Positions 1-9,444 of a stretch of 64,000 nt of DNA are shown here, piece by piece (the stretch's first letter is position 1; each line of letters starts with the position of its first letter). The position numbers were made by a program, and so were the translations under genes. The notes beneath the pieces were generated by a model. It had not been told where the DNA came from. It saw only the letters and a program-made list of their open reading frames with translations, and did not search any database. This DNA comes from Bolinopsis microptera (lineage: Eukaryota; Ctenophora; Tentaculata; Lobata; Bolinopsidae). The stretch is from the NCBI RefSeq assembly GCF_026151205.1, contig NC_087079.1, positions 18,222,945 through 18,286,944 on the forward strand, given 5' to 3'.

Positions 1-1
1 G

Positions 2-1387
2 TCCCATGCCACCCGTTACTGAATATATTAATGGAGCGAATGACCCGTGCTCTACATTAAGTATTCTCTCGTTGTAGCATCGTGTTTTCTGTCTCTCGGC
101 GTTCTCCATTGTCTTCTTTGTCGAATGTTGAAGGTAGGAATTAGAATTAGGATTAATTACCTTAACATCGAAAAAAGCCACTTGGCCCGGCCTATAGAAA
201 CCACGAGCTCTAATATCGGGTCTTGCCTGGTCACCCGTTAGTGTTGAGGACCTATTGAACTGCTCTCCTTCTAGTTCTTGAAGCTGAGGTTCAACTTCCA
301 CGTCCGAGCAAACAGTGTTCAGCAAGCCAGCTAAAAAATCCCTAATTTCATTGTGTCTGATAATGATGTAGCCACCAAGATGGCAATTTAGCGAATGGTT
401 CACATCAAACTTTTTTCCGCATGGACATTGTGATGGCAAACGATCCAGATCTAAGTTGTACCGCAATCTGATAGAATCCCTGAATTCAGATTTATTTAGA
501 ACGAAACCATGTTTTCTAAGTGGTAAACATGAGAGCCAATTTGAGCTCCCTGGTTCGCTAATCTGCTCCAAAACCCTTGCAGTCTTCTTATCAACCTTTT
601 TAAGTATCTCCTCTTGTTGTTCTTTATATTCCAAAACACGCTGTTTTAACATGTCTTGGAGCTCTTCTGTCGATTCCGTGTCAGTTGCAGCAAGAGATTT
701 CATGGAATTTACCAGTCCCCGGGTTACCAAAAGCGATGCAGCATGTTCTCTTTTCGCTAGATACTCCAACTGTGGCATTCCCATACCTCCGTTCTTTAAT
801 GGTAATGACATAAGCTCTCGGTGTATAGGAGATACTGGACAACCAAATATAGTTGGAATAAGCTCATGAGTGATTATTTTGTCAAGAGGGCCCATATAAG
901 AGCTGATATCTAGTGTCCTCATAAAATATGTAAATCTGTGGCGGACACCATGCGTAAAACAAGCGTAGGCTGCCTGAGGCTGTGATTTGGCAAACTGTAC
1001 TAACTTTTTTAGCATATCACTCCACTCAACTACAAGGTTGTTAATGTAGGTATCCTTGAATTCAGGAGTCCCCAGCACAGCTCCTAAATGTCTTTGACCA
1101 TCTATTCTGATATCTATATTGCATTCGGAAAATATTTCCTGAGCTGAATGTAAATGTTCAGGATTTTTCAGGATTAAGCAAGATTTCTCCTGGTTCACGA
1201 AGTAGCCATACTTAAGTCCTTCTTCAATGATATCTTTCCACCAGCCTAAAAGTGCGTGAAGAGTACCCACTCCTGTGGCGTCATCTGCTAACCATACTTG
1301 TGCCACTTTTTCGTGATCTTCTAATTTCCGTAGTACTGGTAAAGTTGCAATGGCGAAAACGAAACGAAAAACAAAATACAACATCAT
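2..1387 (-). CDS. Non-LTR retrotransposon polymerase, C-terminal part (RT end, zinc knuckle, restriction-like endonuclease), partial at window edge
   Basis: Reading the minus strand from 1387 gives an uninterrupted frame of 462 codons that leaves the window without a stop, so the gene continues to the left. Near the N-terminus is the reverse transcriptase catalytic box, seen as VWLADDATG (about residues 31-39). Near the C-terminus are a CPC-x7-H-x4-C zinc knuckle, an RHNEIRDFL stretch, then RPDIRARG and FFDVKV, which together look like a PD-(D/E)XK restriction-like endonuclease. This order (RT, knuckle, endonuclease) is known from R2/R4/NeSL-type elements; the exact clade is not certain. The RT is cut just before its catalytic box: upstream of 1388 the sequence changes to a different repeat, so the copy is 5'-truncated and the ATG is probably fortuitous. 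Plus-strand ORFs here are antisense shadows. Confidence 0.85.
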   Translation of the reverse strand, partial: MMLYFVFRFVFAIATLPVLRKLEDHEKVAQVWLADDATGVGTLHALLGWWKDIIEEGLKYGYFVNQEKSCLILKNPEHLHSAQEIFSECNIDIRIDGQRHLGAVLGTPEFKDTYINNLVVEWSDMLKKLVQFAKSQPQAAYACFTHGVRHRFTYFMRTLDISSYMGPLDKIITHELIPTIFGCPVSPIHRELMSLPLKNGGMGMPQLEYLAKREHAASLLVTRGLVNSMKSLAATDTESTEELQDMLKQRVLEYKEQQEEILKKVDKKTARVLEQISEPGSSNWLSCLPLRKHGFVLNKSEFRDSIRLRYNLDLDRLPSQCPCGKKFDVNHSLNCHLGGYIIIRHNEIRDFLAGLLNTVCSDVEVEPQLQELEGEQFNRSSTLTGDQARPDIRARGFYRPGQVAFFDVKVINPNSNSYLQHSTKKTMENAERQKTRCYNERILNVEHGSFAPLIYSVTGGMG

Positions 1388-1480
1388 AATATGCTGGCAA
1401 GCATGACCGTGCCTCTTAAATATTCACAATTCTATTTACCCCCTTTACTATTTACCCCCACCCCCCCCCCCCCCCCCCCC
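1388..1480. repeat. Remnant of repeat family A plus a poly-C tract
   Basis: The sequence ATGCTGGCAAGCATGACCG at the left edge, followed by a stretch with 'ttcacaat', 'tatttacccc' and 'tttactat', recurs near 2640-2690, 18843-18905 and 22560-22630 in one or the other orientation. It marks one end of a dispersed repeat. A run of about 20 C (1461-1480) ends it. The retrotransposon coding frame starts exactly where this repeat stops, so this is an insertion or truncation junction. Confidence 0.6.
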
Positions 1481-1484
1481 TACA

Positions 1485-2228
1485 CTCCATTTTTTATACA
1501 GTAAGTAAGAAAAGCAGTCATTAAGCAGTAAAAATGTTAAAATATGTGTACATGATCAGTGTCTAATATCACATATCATCTTCATCAAATGGGTTTTCGT
1601 GCATGAAATAGTCCATGCTTAAAGCATCAGTGATTTCTAGCTTTATGGAAACCTTTTTTATCAAACTAGCCCGGTCCTGCATTTCAGTGTTAACTTTTAC
1701 AAGTCATTCGGCGTGAAGTGGTATTTATCTTAGACAACTTAAGGTTAACCTTAACATCACGTGGAGCTTTCCTAGCACTGTTTCATTACCGCTCCCGAGT
1801 GATATGAACTATAACAACGTCGGAAAATGTCCTTGGCAACACGATTTACCGTAATATCTATTATCTAGAGGCTGGAACTAGTTTGTCATGTTGGCGGGGA
1901 CTAGTTCATGAACTATGTTGTTGAGTGCCATAATTTCGTTGACTTTTTTCCGCCAAGTGACCACTGACCCTTGAAAACATCATATACTAGTAGAGTTTTC
2001 TGCGCCTCTGGCAGACCATGGAGAACCTTTCCGTCGTTAACTTACGGCACAATAAAGTTCTCAAAGTTGTCATATTCTGGACAAAAAGTTAGAAATGGAA
2101 TAATTTCAACGGACTTTAACTTGGACGGACATTAATTGAACGGACTTTATTTGAACGGACATTAAGATGAACGCTAGGGCCTCCAGCGTTCAAGTAATGT
2201 CTGTCCAAATAAGGTCCGATAAGGTATG
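1485..2228 (-). mobile_element. Truncated copy of the 859-bp TIR element (reverse orientation)
   Basis: This stretch is the reverse complement of most of 20674-21360, for example the blocks around 1495-1600, 1740-1900 and 1990-2060. It ends on the right with the intact terminal repeat, GTCCGATAAGGT, at 2217-2228. The other end is missing: the match stops near the poly-C tract at about 1485. There is no coding capacity, so this is a non-autonomous DNA element. Iterated GTCCGT(T/C)CAA-like words are seen at 2105-2215. Confidence 0.75.
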
Positions 2229-2693
2229 TATATATATTTGACCAAAACCCATAATCATGGGTAGAGTGAACCGCTGCCAGTGTCTACTGTCTCTCTTTTC
2301 CAAACAAAAGGAAATGATATTAATTTGAGGAACCGTCCGCAAATGCAAATTGATACCGAGAATGAAATCGGTCGCTCGCTTTTCCCATTCATTCACGGCT
2401 TACGAATTGTAATAAAGCTAACTCATTTTTAACGTGGTTTTTAAGGCACCTGAATATGGCGATTTTGGGTTTTTTACCTAATTTCGTATTTTGCGCAAAT
2501 TTCTTAAAAACCTCCACATAACTATTTTTTATTCCTGTCATCTTTAACATTAATTTAGAATGTTTTGAACTTAAATATACCTGCTGAACTACTTTAGTCT
2601 TAATGCCTGAAAAACAATAAAGGGGTTTAATAGTATAGGGGATAAATAGTATTGTGAATATAATGGCAACGGTAATGCTTGCCAGCATTGTGA
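2229..2693 (-). repeat. Copy of repeat family A with half of a foldback element
   Basis: From about 2239 the sequence repeats one arm of the foldback found at 19331-19662 (TTTGACCAAAACCCATAATC onward). It passes directly into the block that also occurs at 22320-22635 (GGCACCTGAATATGGCGATT to TGCTTGCCAGCATTGTGATT). Short reading frames inside it have no recognisable product and reappear as fragments in the other copies, so they are not genes. Confidence 0.65.
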
Positions 2694-3005
2694 TTAATTT
2701 ATTTAACTGTCAGTGTTCAGTCATTAGTGTCATGATCAGTAGATGATTGACAGTGAAATATTGTCAGAGTGAAATATCATCATACTCAAGCATAAGCTGT
2801 GATGCTGAAAGAAATGATTTGACTGCCTCGACAGTTGACATAGCATCATGAGTAAACCAAACTATACGTCAGGCATAATTTATTTTATTTTCATCAACGC
2901 AAACGTCAAAACTGTTATTTCTAATTTTAGTCACTAGATTTCGCCATTATTTTATTAGCTGATGCCTAAACTCTATTTTCAGAAGTATAATTTATTTCTC
3001 CAAAT

Positions 3006-3543
3006 GAGGGACCACATGCAAAACTGGTATATCTGAACATATACCAATTTTGCGCAGGTAGCTCATAGTCTTCAGGGTGAAAAGGTGCATCTTTGGAACT
3101 TTTTTTGAACAATTTTGAAGAAATTTTTGAAAAAAGTGAAATTTTATTTTTCCAAAACTGGTATATGTTACAATATACCATTTTAGCTTTTAACAATCAT
3201 GAAAACAAAATGGTATATCTGCAGATAGACCACCTTCAAGAAACTTATCTTCTATAAAACCGGTATATCTATACACATTTTATAGACTTTAGCCAGCCCA
3301 AATGGTATATCTTCAGATATACCATTCTCAGTTAAATTATTTTATTGTTTATAGTATAGAAAAAATGGTATATCGTGAGATATACCAGTTTTGGTACAAT
3401 TCTAGTTTTAAAAATGGTATATAGACAGATATACCATTTTTTAGAAGTGTTTTTTACACATGATATAGAATCTTTAAATCAGTAAAATGCATTTATCTCA
3501 AAACTATCAAAAACAGATATACCAGTTTTGCATGTGGTCCCTC
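3006..3543. mobile_element. 538-bp MITE with 30-bp TIRs and internal GGTATATCT palindromes
   Basis: The left end (3006-3035) begins GAGGGACCACATGCAAAACT and the right end (3514-3543) is its reverse complement; arms of about 30 bp match. AAAT stands outside both ends and is a candidate 4-bp target duplication. The interior is unusual: at least four hairpin units of the form AATGGTATATCT-n-AGATATACCATT, at about 3170-3235, 3300-3325, 3365-3390 and 3413-3442. There is no transposase frame, so this is non-autonomous. The neighbouring BTB-like gene starts 190 bp to the right. Confidence 0.7.
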
Positions 3544-3735
3544 AAATTAAGTTTTAAAACTTCCGACTTGAAGAGTTGCTTTCCCGGTAAAATTGTAGCC
3601 ATAGACTAGGGGACAACTGAAATTGCTTTACTAAGTTGATAGCAGTGATAATTTCTAGATTTACAATTTGTATTATCAATTTATTAGGAACATGTCGAAT
3701 AGCTTTAACCTTTAAATATTTCATCTTAGATAGAA

Positions 3736-5385
3736 ATGTCAGCGGAAGACGGTGAACAAGAAGGAAATTATGATGATAGATACAGAACTCCTGGTGGATG
3801 GAGACTCAACGTCTATACCGACTTTATACCGCCACTCACATTCAATAGCAGTGAACTCAACGACCCAGTTCAAATCATATCAGATACTGAAACCATCGAA
3901 TGCAGCGAAGCTCTTTTAGCCAAGCACAGCAGGGTCTTGAAGAAGTTACTAGAGGATAGCAAAGAATTGTACATTCCCGATAATCAACGTGTCCGTGAGT
4001 TTCTGTCCATTCTCCATGGTGGATCAGTGCACCTATCTTTAAAAAACTTTTCTGATATCCTAAGGCTTATGATAATCTTTGATATACCAGACGCACGAGA
4101 ACAAATAATCCAAACGCTGGAGCCATTATTGGTTACAACTTGGGGGGAAATATATTACGTCATACAGGTCATCTTCAGTGGTCTTATCTCTTCTGCTAAA
4201 GTGTCATCTGATAAATCCATGACCGACGAAATATATAGACCTTGCCGGGCTTTTCTTGTCAAAGCCAGTAATGACTATAAATTTGGTTTCAATAGCTTTA
4301 ATGGTGGAAGGGGAAGTTTCTATGAAGCAATAGAGAGTTTGATCTCAGGAGTTGATGATAGGAACGGGATAATGGCGATTCTGCTGCATGAAGATCTCTT
4401 TTCACAATATCTTCATTGGATAAATCTTCTTCTAGATCTGTCTAATTATAATCTTTTAATTTATTTTCTCGAAACAGCTGATTTAGTAGCTACCTGGATT
4501 AAATGCTCTAAGTCTATTACATTGACACTGTTGGATGAATTGCTGGATAAATTGGCAGGCTTGAAAGTTTCATTCGAGGATGTTGAATCTGTTCAGGGGA
4601 TTAAAGCAGCATTTTGTAGGAAAGACGAACTTGTGGATTCCCTAGAGCAAATGAAAGAAAAAGGCACACTCTATTCGTGCTGGAAGATACTCGATAAAAA
4701 TGACATCAGCTATCTCCCATGGCTACTTACAGATGCATCAGACCAATTCTGTGTCATAGAGTGTCTTCTTTCTTGGATTCATGCCAATGAACAAGAAGAT
4801 GTATCATTTGTTCCTGATTATTTGAAGCAGGCTTTTGACATAAATCTGAATGGACTTGGGCAATCCGTCTCCAAATACCGTGCTAATCATGTTGAAACAG
4901 TTTTAAGGAACTTGACGATTACCAATTTGAGTTACATGCCGCCCAGGTCGATTTTCTATAGCGATGGTACTCAACTACCACTCACCCTAAATAATGTTCA
5001 GAAGAGAGAATATTGTCAAACGGATGAAATATGTATCAGTTTCTCACACAAATATGCGATGAAAGGTGATAAAACATCTTTCTTTGTGGTTTCAGTTTTT
5101 CCTGACAAAACTCCAACTATTACATATTCTGATGAATTCTTCAAATGTAGCCCATTTATCGTCGCATGGGCCAAATTGGGCACCACAGCATCAAAGATTC
5201 CATTATATTGTGAACCGGAGAAAGCCTACAAAATGATCCAAAAGGCCATAAAAGATGATTCCAACCTCTATTGTCAAAATTTGGACCGGGTCACAAGATT
5301 TGATATTTTCTACTTCGCGGATCCTACTCCCACTCCGACTTCAAGCCCAAGTCCAACTATTATAACAAATTCGATTACCTCTTGA
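3736..5385 (+). CDS. BTB/POZ-like domain protein, intronless, 549 aa
   Basis: A single open frame of 549 codons with a clear start and stop. Residues about 45-130 fit a BTB/POZ fold: a strand pair around TIECSEALLAKHSRVLKKLL, where BTB proteins place the A1/A2 helices, then an IPDNQRVREFLSILHGG stretch and an LRLMIIFDIPDAREQIIQ helix pair. The middle (about 135-340) is helical and may be a BACK-like region; I cannot assign it firmly. The last 25 residues are low-complexity PTPTPTSSPSPT. BTB proteins usually act as dimers or as Cullin-3 adaptors, but no Kelch, MATH or zinc-finger partner domain is visible, so the role is unknown. The AAATG start context and an upstream AT-rich stretch fit a eukaryotic start. 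A retrocopy origin cannot be excluded because there are no introns. Confidence 0.7.
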   Translation: MSAEDGEQEGNYDDRYRTPGGWRLNVYTDFIPPLTFNSSELNDPVQIISDTETIECSEALLAKHSRVLKKLLEDSKELYIPDNQRVREFLSILHGGSVHLSLKNFSDILRLMIIFDIPDAREQIIQTLEPLLVTTWGEIYYVIQVIFSGLISSAKVSSDKSMTDEIYRPCRAFLVKASNDYKFGFNSFNGGRGSFYEAIESLISGVDDRNGIMAILLHEDLFSQYLHWINLLLDLSNYNLLIYFLETADLVATWIKCSKSITLTLLDELLDKLAGLKVSFEDVESVQGIKAAFCRKDELVDSLEQMKEKGTLYSCWKILDKNDISYLPWLLTDASDQFCVIECLLSWIHANEQEDVSFVPDYLKQAFDINLNGLGQSVSKYRANHVETVLRNLTITNLSYMPPRSIFYSDGTQLPLTLNNVQKREYCQTDEICISFSHKYAMKGDKTSFFVVSVFPDKTPTITYSDEFFKCSPFIVAWAKLGTTASKIPLYCEPEKAYKMIQKAIKDDSNLYCQNLDRVTRFDIFYFADPTPTPTSSPSPTIITNSITS

Positions 5386-6237
5386 ACTACACCGAAGCAT
5401 ATTGGTCGGAATGCGACGATTATGCTGACCACTACACTAGTAACTACTACTAGTACCCCGACGAGTAAATCAATTCTGGGAACTGACGGACACGTTACAA
5501 AGTTTGATTTTTATTATTTTATCTTTCATCTCTACTGTCCTGAACAGTGATCACTACCCCTAACTGAAACAGAGAGACAGGTGTACACATGGTCATTGGG
5601 AGAGAACTGGACAATAAGTCTGGTAGAACTAGAACGGAGGTAGTGGGGAGAAGGTAGTATAAGGGGAGACATTGTTATCTTATCATGTTTACTATATAGT
5701 TTAGGATGTTTTCATTGTATGTGTTATCTTATATCTTCTTATGTTAGAGGTTAATTTTACTATAAATTCTTCTGTATTTGTTTACCGAAAATGTCAGTTT
5801 TCTTAGATCTCCGATCCATACGCGCAGAGAAACTTAGGATATGACACAATTTCAGTGGCGGACCCACACGAACCATACTAATTCGGTACCCAGAGAGATC
5901 ATTTCACCCAATCAGTGACGATTCATTGGTGATGTGATCTATGGATGAAATTTAACCGACTTAGAAATGGGCAAGCTAGGGTAGAGTTTAAATAAAAACT
6001 CACCACCTATTACAGAGTGGTACTGGTATGCCTCATTGAGACATTGCATCCCTTTTCATACTCCGACCCCGACTTAATAGTACTATGTTTACAGTATGCA
6101 CTGAAGGGGTATCCTAGGAAGTTTCTTGAACTTTTTAACAGGTACCCCTCCTGATTTAACCCTCAATTAATTTTCCTATCATTCGGCTGAGTCGACCGAG
6201 GAGATCGCATAGATCCAATGGATCCTTAGTTACTCCC
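5386..6237. other. Non-coding stretch after the BTB-like gene, with one copy of a duplicated segment
   Basis: The 60-70 bases around 5453-5525 (CGAGTAAATCAATTCTGGGAACTGACGG onward, partly shown) recur around 6360-6425, so a segment containing the gene's 3' flank appears twice, about 900 bp apart. Between the copies is unannotated sequence and the tRNA-like element. I see no convincing coding region or AATAAA signal close to the stop codon. Confidence 0.5.
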
Positions 6238-6320
6238 TAGACTATGTGACACTGGGATTCGAACCCTGAACCTTCTGCGCAGAAGGCGGATGCTCTAACC
6301 ACTAGGCTACCTAGCCCCTT
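6238..6320 (-). other. tRNA-like sequence (SINE head or tRNA pseudogene)
   Basis: The reverse complement contains an internal A box (TAGCCTAGTGG) and, about 35 bases on, a B box (GGTTCGAATCCC), the RNA polymerase III promoter spacing of tRNAs. Between them CCTTC-TGCGCA-GAAGG could form an anticodon stem, but with a 6-base loop. The bases flanking the two ends do not pair as an acceptor stem. This is therefore a tRNA-derived SINE head or a decayed tRNA gene rather than a working tRNA. The SINE body, if any, would run to lower coordinates. Confidence 0.6.
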
Positions 6321-6596
6321 CAAGCCTGATGACTTCTTCCACTTTTATGATGACTACTTCTCCGACGAATAGATCAATTCTGGGAACTGACAGACTCGTT
6401 AAAAAGTTAGATTACTATTATTTTTACTTTTCTGGTCACTTCCCCTAGTCACGGGGTAACTTCTGCCGACGCAACAATATTCTTTACGGTTTTTATAACA
6501 AGTTATGACACAGGTTTCAATAATTTGCATGATTTATTGTGAAATTGAAATTGCTGACGATATATCAGTAAAAATATTTCACTGTCCACTTTATCA

Positions 6597-6725
6597 GGCC
6601 CTCACAATTGCAAAGTCTGGACACTATATTGCTAACGAGTGGGTGTCAGTGCACCTTCCCTCACAATTGCAAAGGCTGGACACTATATTGCTAACGATTG
6701 GGTGTCAGTGCACCGACCATTCAGC
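6597..6725 (+). repeat. Two-copy tandem duplication of about 60 bp
   Basis: The unit CCCTCACAATTGCAAAG(T/G)CT...GGGTGTCAGTGCACC occurs at about 6599-6657 and again at 6658-6716 with few differences. The flanks, 6321-6596 and 6726-7098, show no gene that I recognise. Confidence 0.75.
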
Positions 6726-7098
6726 CACTGTAACCTTGTAACTATACTGCTGACAATAGTGCACCGACTCCCAAACTGCAGCAATATCAAGTTAAGGGCT
6801 ACCTCACGAGACGAGTAACTCAAGTTATTCTCAGTTCTTCTCTGCCAGTACCAGTTTGTGTATTGGCAGGGAAGTTTGTTACTAGAACCGTAAAGTAGTC
6901 CTGAACTGAAAAAAGCTGTCGGAACATGTCGATAGAATTATTAAACTTGAACCTGAAAATCCAATATCTGTTTTAACAATCTTATCCATAACATATCTAG
7001 TACCTGACCATTTAATATCATGCTTTAAAATTTGTTTTAAGAAAATCACCTACAAGAGAAATTTAACGTTGTAAACCAGAAACCTATCTTAATAATAG

Positions 7099-9354
7099 AT
7101 GCTTCAATATAACACCAGCACTGTCTATATAAATCAACAGCCAGGCACTGCTGATACGATTAGGTCGTATAAAAGAAAACCGATGTTATCACACCTATAT
7201 AGTACCCTTAAAGGGAACCCTACTGGTACCCAAATATACCCTGAGGTACCTTTAGGGGTACACATTTGGATCACGTTATCTGATATCTCGTTTGAAGTTC
7301 TGGGTGAAAGGGGCCGGAAAAAGAGAACAGAACATCTCTCAAAGGATACTAAGAATCTCCTAAAAGAACGAGGTGAGATTAAAAAGAAACCTAGTACTGC
7401 TGAGAATCGTGCTAAGTACTCGCAGATTAACGGTCTTGTTAGGCAGAACTGTAAAAGAGATGATAATGCATGGGCTGTTAGAGTAGCTGAGGAATTGGAA
7501 GAGGCTGCCAAGCAGGGTCAACAAAGAGATGTTTGGCAGAAAATAAAATCTCTTACAAACAAGAGAGTAAACAGATCTGCGGCAGTGCGGGATAAGAATG
7601 GGACACTTATATCAGATCCCGAAGCTCAGTCACATCGCTGGGCCGAATATTTTGAAGAACTCTTGACGCCAGCAGCAGATGCGGTGGATTTCTCTCTATT
7701 GGATGAGGATGAAAAGGTACTTTCTTTTGAATATCTTAGTAATGATGATGAGCCACCGTCCTTGTATGAAATTGAGGAAGCTATCAAGAAGTTGAAGAAC
7801 TACAAAAGTGCTGGAATTGATGAAATTTCAAATGAGCAGTTAAAGTACGGTTCTCCTGGACTTTTGCCTTGGTTAAAAGATTTGTTTGAAACTGTATGGA
7901 AAAGTGAGGATATTCCTAGTGATTGGAGGAAAGGAATCATCACCATCATCCCAAAGAAAGGGGACCTCACATATTGCAACAACAACAGAGGGATAACTCT
8001 ACGCTCCACCGTATCGAAGTTATTTCAAATCGTGTTGTTAAAAAGACTAAGTAATGGGCTTGAAAAGTTACTTAGAGAAAATCAGTGTGGTTTCAGGAGA
8101 AACCGTTCTTGTATAGATCAGCTATACTCCCTTCATTGTATAATACACAATTGTATAGAATTCAACGTCCCTTTGTATATAAACTTTATTGATTTTAAAG
8201 CTGCTTTTGATTCAATCAATCGTGACTTTATTTGGAAAGCTTTTGAACATTATGGTCTTCCAACAAAATACATCAATGTTTTCAAAGCGTTCTTTAGAGC
8301 AACTGAAAGTGCAGTTCGTGTCAATGGGGAATTGACAAGATGGTTTGATGTCGATTCGGGGACTGGACAAGGTGATGTGCAAGGGCCTCCCATTTTCAAC
8401 CTTGTACTTAACTGGGGATTAGAACTTGCCGAGAAGTTTAAAAATATATCGCGTGGTTTTACTCTTCAGTACAGACAAAGTTCCAGACAACCGGAAAAAT
8501 TTGTCATTGATTTGGACTATGCTGATGACATAGCAGGCATGGATGACACTGTCGAGGGACTGCAAGAAACAACGGACAATATTGCGAAATACTGTGGGCT
8601 TGGGGGTTTAAAGATGAACGCAAAGAAAACAGAGATCATGGTAATTGGGAAAGATACGTCACAGCACCCACTCCCAGAGAATAGGACCATAGATATTACT
8701 GTCGATGGAAACTCTGCAAAGCAGGTCACTCAATTCACTTATTTGGGTGCCAAAATTACATCGGATGGCAAGATCGATAAAGAAATAAGTGTCAGGATTG
8801 GAAAAGCAACCGGAGCTTTTAACCAACTCAATAACATTTGGAAGAATAAGAACATAAGCATTAACAACAAAGTGCGAATCTACATCGCAGCTGTTCTTAC
8901 CATTCTGACCTATGGAAGTGAGATATGGAACACGACTCAGGTGCAGACAAGAAGATTAGAGTCTTTCCATCAGTACTGCTTACGCAGAATCCTGAAAGTG
9001 AGGTGGTTCCATCGAGTAAGAAATGAAGATGTTTTAAGAAGGGCTTCAATAACTGCTCTTACTGACATAATAGCAACAAAACGGCTACGTTGGTTTGGAC
9101 ATGTCAGTAGAATGCCTGAAGATCGGTTACCTAACTATCTACTTGAATGGAAACCCAAGCATGGGAAACGATCAAGAGGCAGGCCTAGGAAGAGCTTAAA
9201 TGATGTATTTATTGAAGATGCTGAGCAGAGATTGGATCGTAATGGACTCACGATTGATTGTATGAGAAGATTGGCTGCAGATCGAAAAGGATGGAGAAAT
9301 ATTACCCGCCGAAGTTGTATAATACAAAGTAATGACGCAGATGACGCAGACTAA
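7099..9354 (+). CDS. Non-LTR retrotransposon reverse transcriptase, 5'-truncated, frame open
   Basis: An open frame of 751 codons. From about residue 65 it matches the endonuclease-RT linker and RT of RTE/CR1-like elements: the linker helix region (about 65-160), RT block with FIDFKAAFDS (Asp at about 365 and 371), TGQGDVQGPP, the catalytic box YADD at 474-477, and a C-terminal region with RLRWFGHVSRMP and a basic KHGKRSRGRPRKSL tail. The apurinic endonuclease that should precede the linker is missing. The first ~60 residues are host flank that happens to be open, so the listed ATG is probably not native. The polymerase looks intact with no stop or frameshift, suggesting a young insertion. 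It ends 90 bp from the convergent PAN-domain gene. Confidence 0.85.
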   Translation: MLQYNTSTVYINQQPGTADTIRSYKRKPMLSHLYSTLKGNPTGTQIYPEVPLGVHIWITLSDISFEVLGERGRKKRTEHLSKDTKNLLKERGEIKKKPSTAENRAKYSQINGLVRQNCKRDDNAWAVRVAEELEEAAKQGQQRDVWQKIKSLTNKRVNRSAAVRDKNGTLISDPEAQSHRWAEYFEELLTPAADAVDFSLLDEDEKVLSFEYLSNDDEPPSLYEIEEAIKKLKNYKSAGIDEISNEQLKYGSPGLLPWLKDLFETVWKSEDIPSDWRKGIITIIPKKGDLTYCNNNRGITLRSTVSKLFQIVLLKRLSNGLEKLLRENQCGFRRNRSCIDQLYSLHCIIHNCIEFNVPLYINFIDFKAAFDSINRDFIWKAFEHYGLPTKYINVFKAFFRATESAVRVNGELTRWFDVDSGTGQGDVQGPPIFNLVLNWGLELAEKFKNISRGFTLQYRQSSRQPEKFVIDLDYADDIAGMDDTVEGLQETTDNIAKYCGLGGLKMNAKKTEIMVIGKDTSQHPLPENRTIDITVDGNSAKQVTQFTYLGAKITSDGKIDKEISVRIGKATGAFNQLNNIWKNKNISINNKVRIYIAAVLTILTYGSEIWNTTQVQTRRLESFHQYCLRRILKVRWFHRVRNEDVLRRASITALTDIIATKRLRWFGHVSRMPEDRLPNYLLEWKPKHGKRSRGRPRKSLNDVFIEDAEQRLDRNGLTIDCMRRLAADRKGWRNITRRSCIIQSNDADDAD

Positions 9355-9380
9355 TCCTTTTGGATGGAGATCTCGCCATG
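7275..9380 (+). mobile_element. 5'-truncated APE-type non-LTR retrotransposon copy
   Basis: Extent of the element inferred from its protein: similarity to the family starts near 7275 and coding ends at 9354. No clear poly-A or simple-repeat tail is visible in the 90 bases before the next gene, and I could not define a target-site duplication. 5' truncation is typical of target-primed reverse transcription. Confidence 0.55.
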
Positions 9381-9444
9381 TAACATGTATGTATTTGGAT
9401 CACCGTTCGTCTTTCATGCGACCTACGATTGTCTGTCCGAATAC

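Noticed and set aside
47-869. Plus-strand ORFs 47-241 and 456-869
   Set aside because: Both are antisense to the continuous minus-strand polymerase frame, which has clear motifs.
2389-2688. 99-codon ORF as a small membrane protein gene
   Set aside because: It lies within repeat family A, whose other copies break the frame.
6238-6320. Functional tRNA gene
   Set aside because: A and B boxes are present, but the anticodon loop is one base short and the acceptor ends do not pair.
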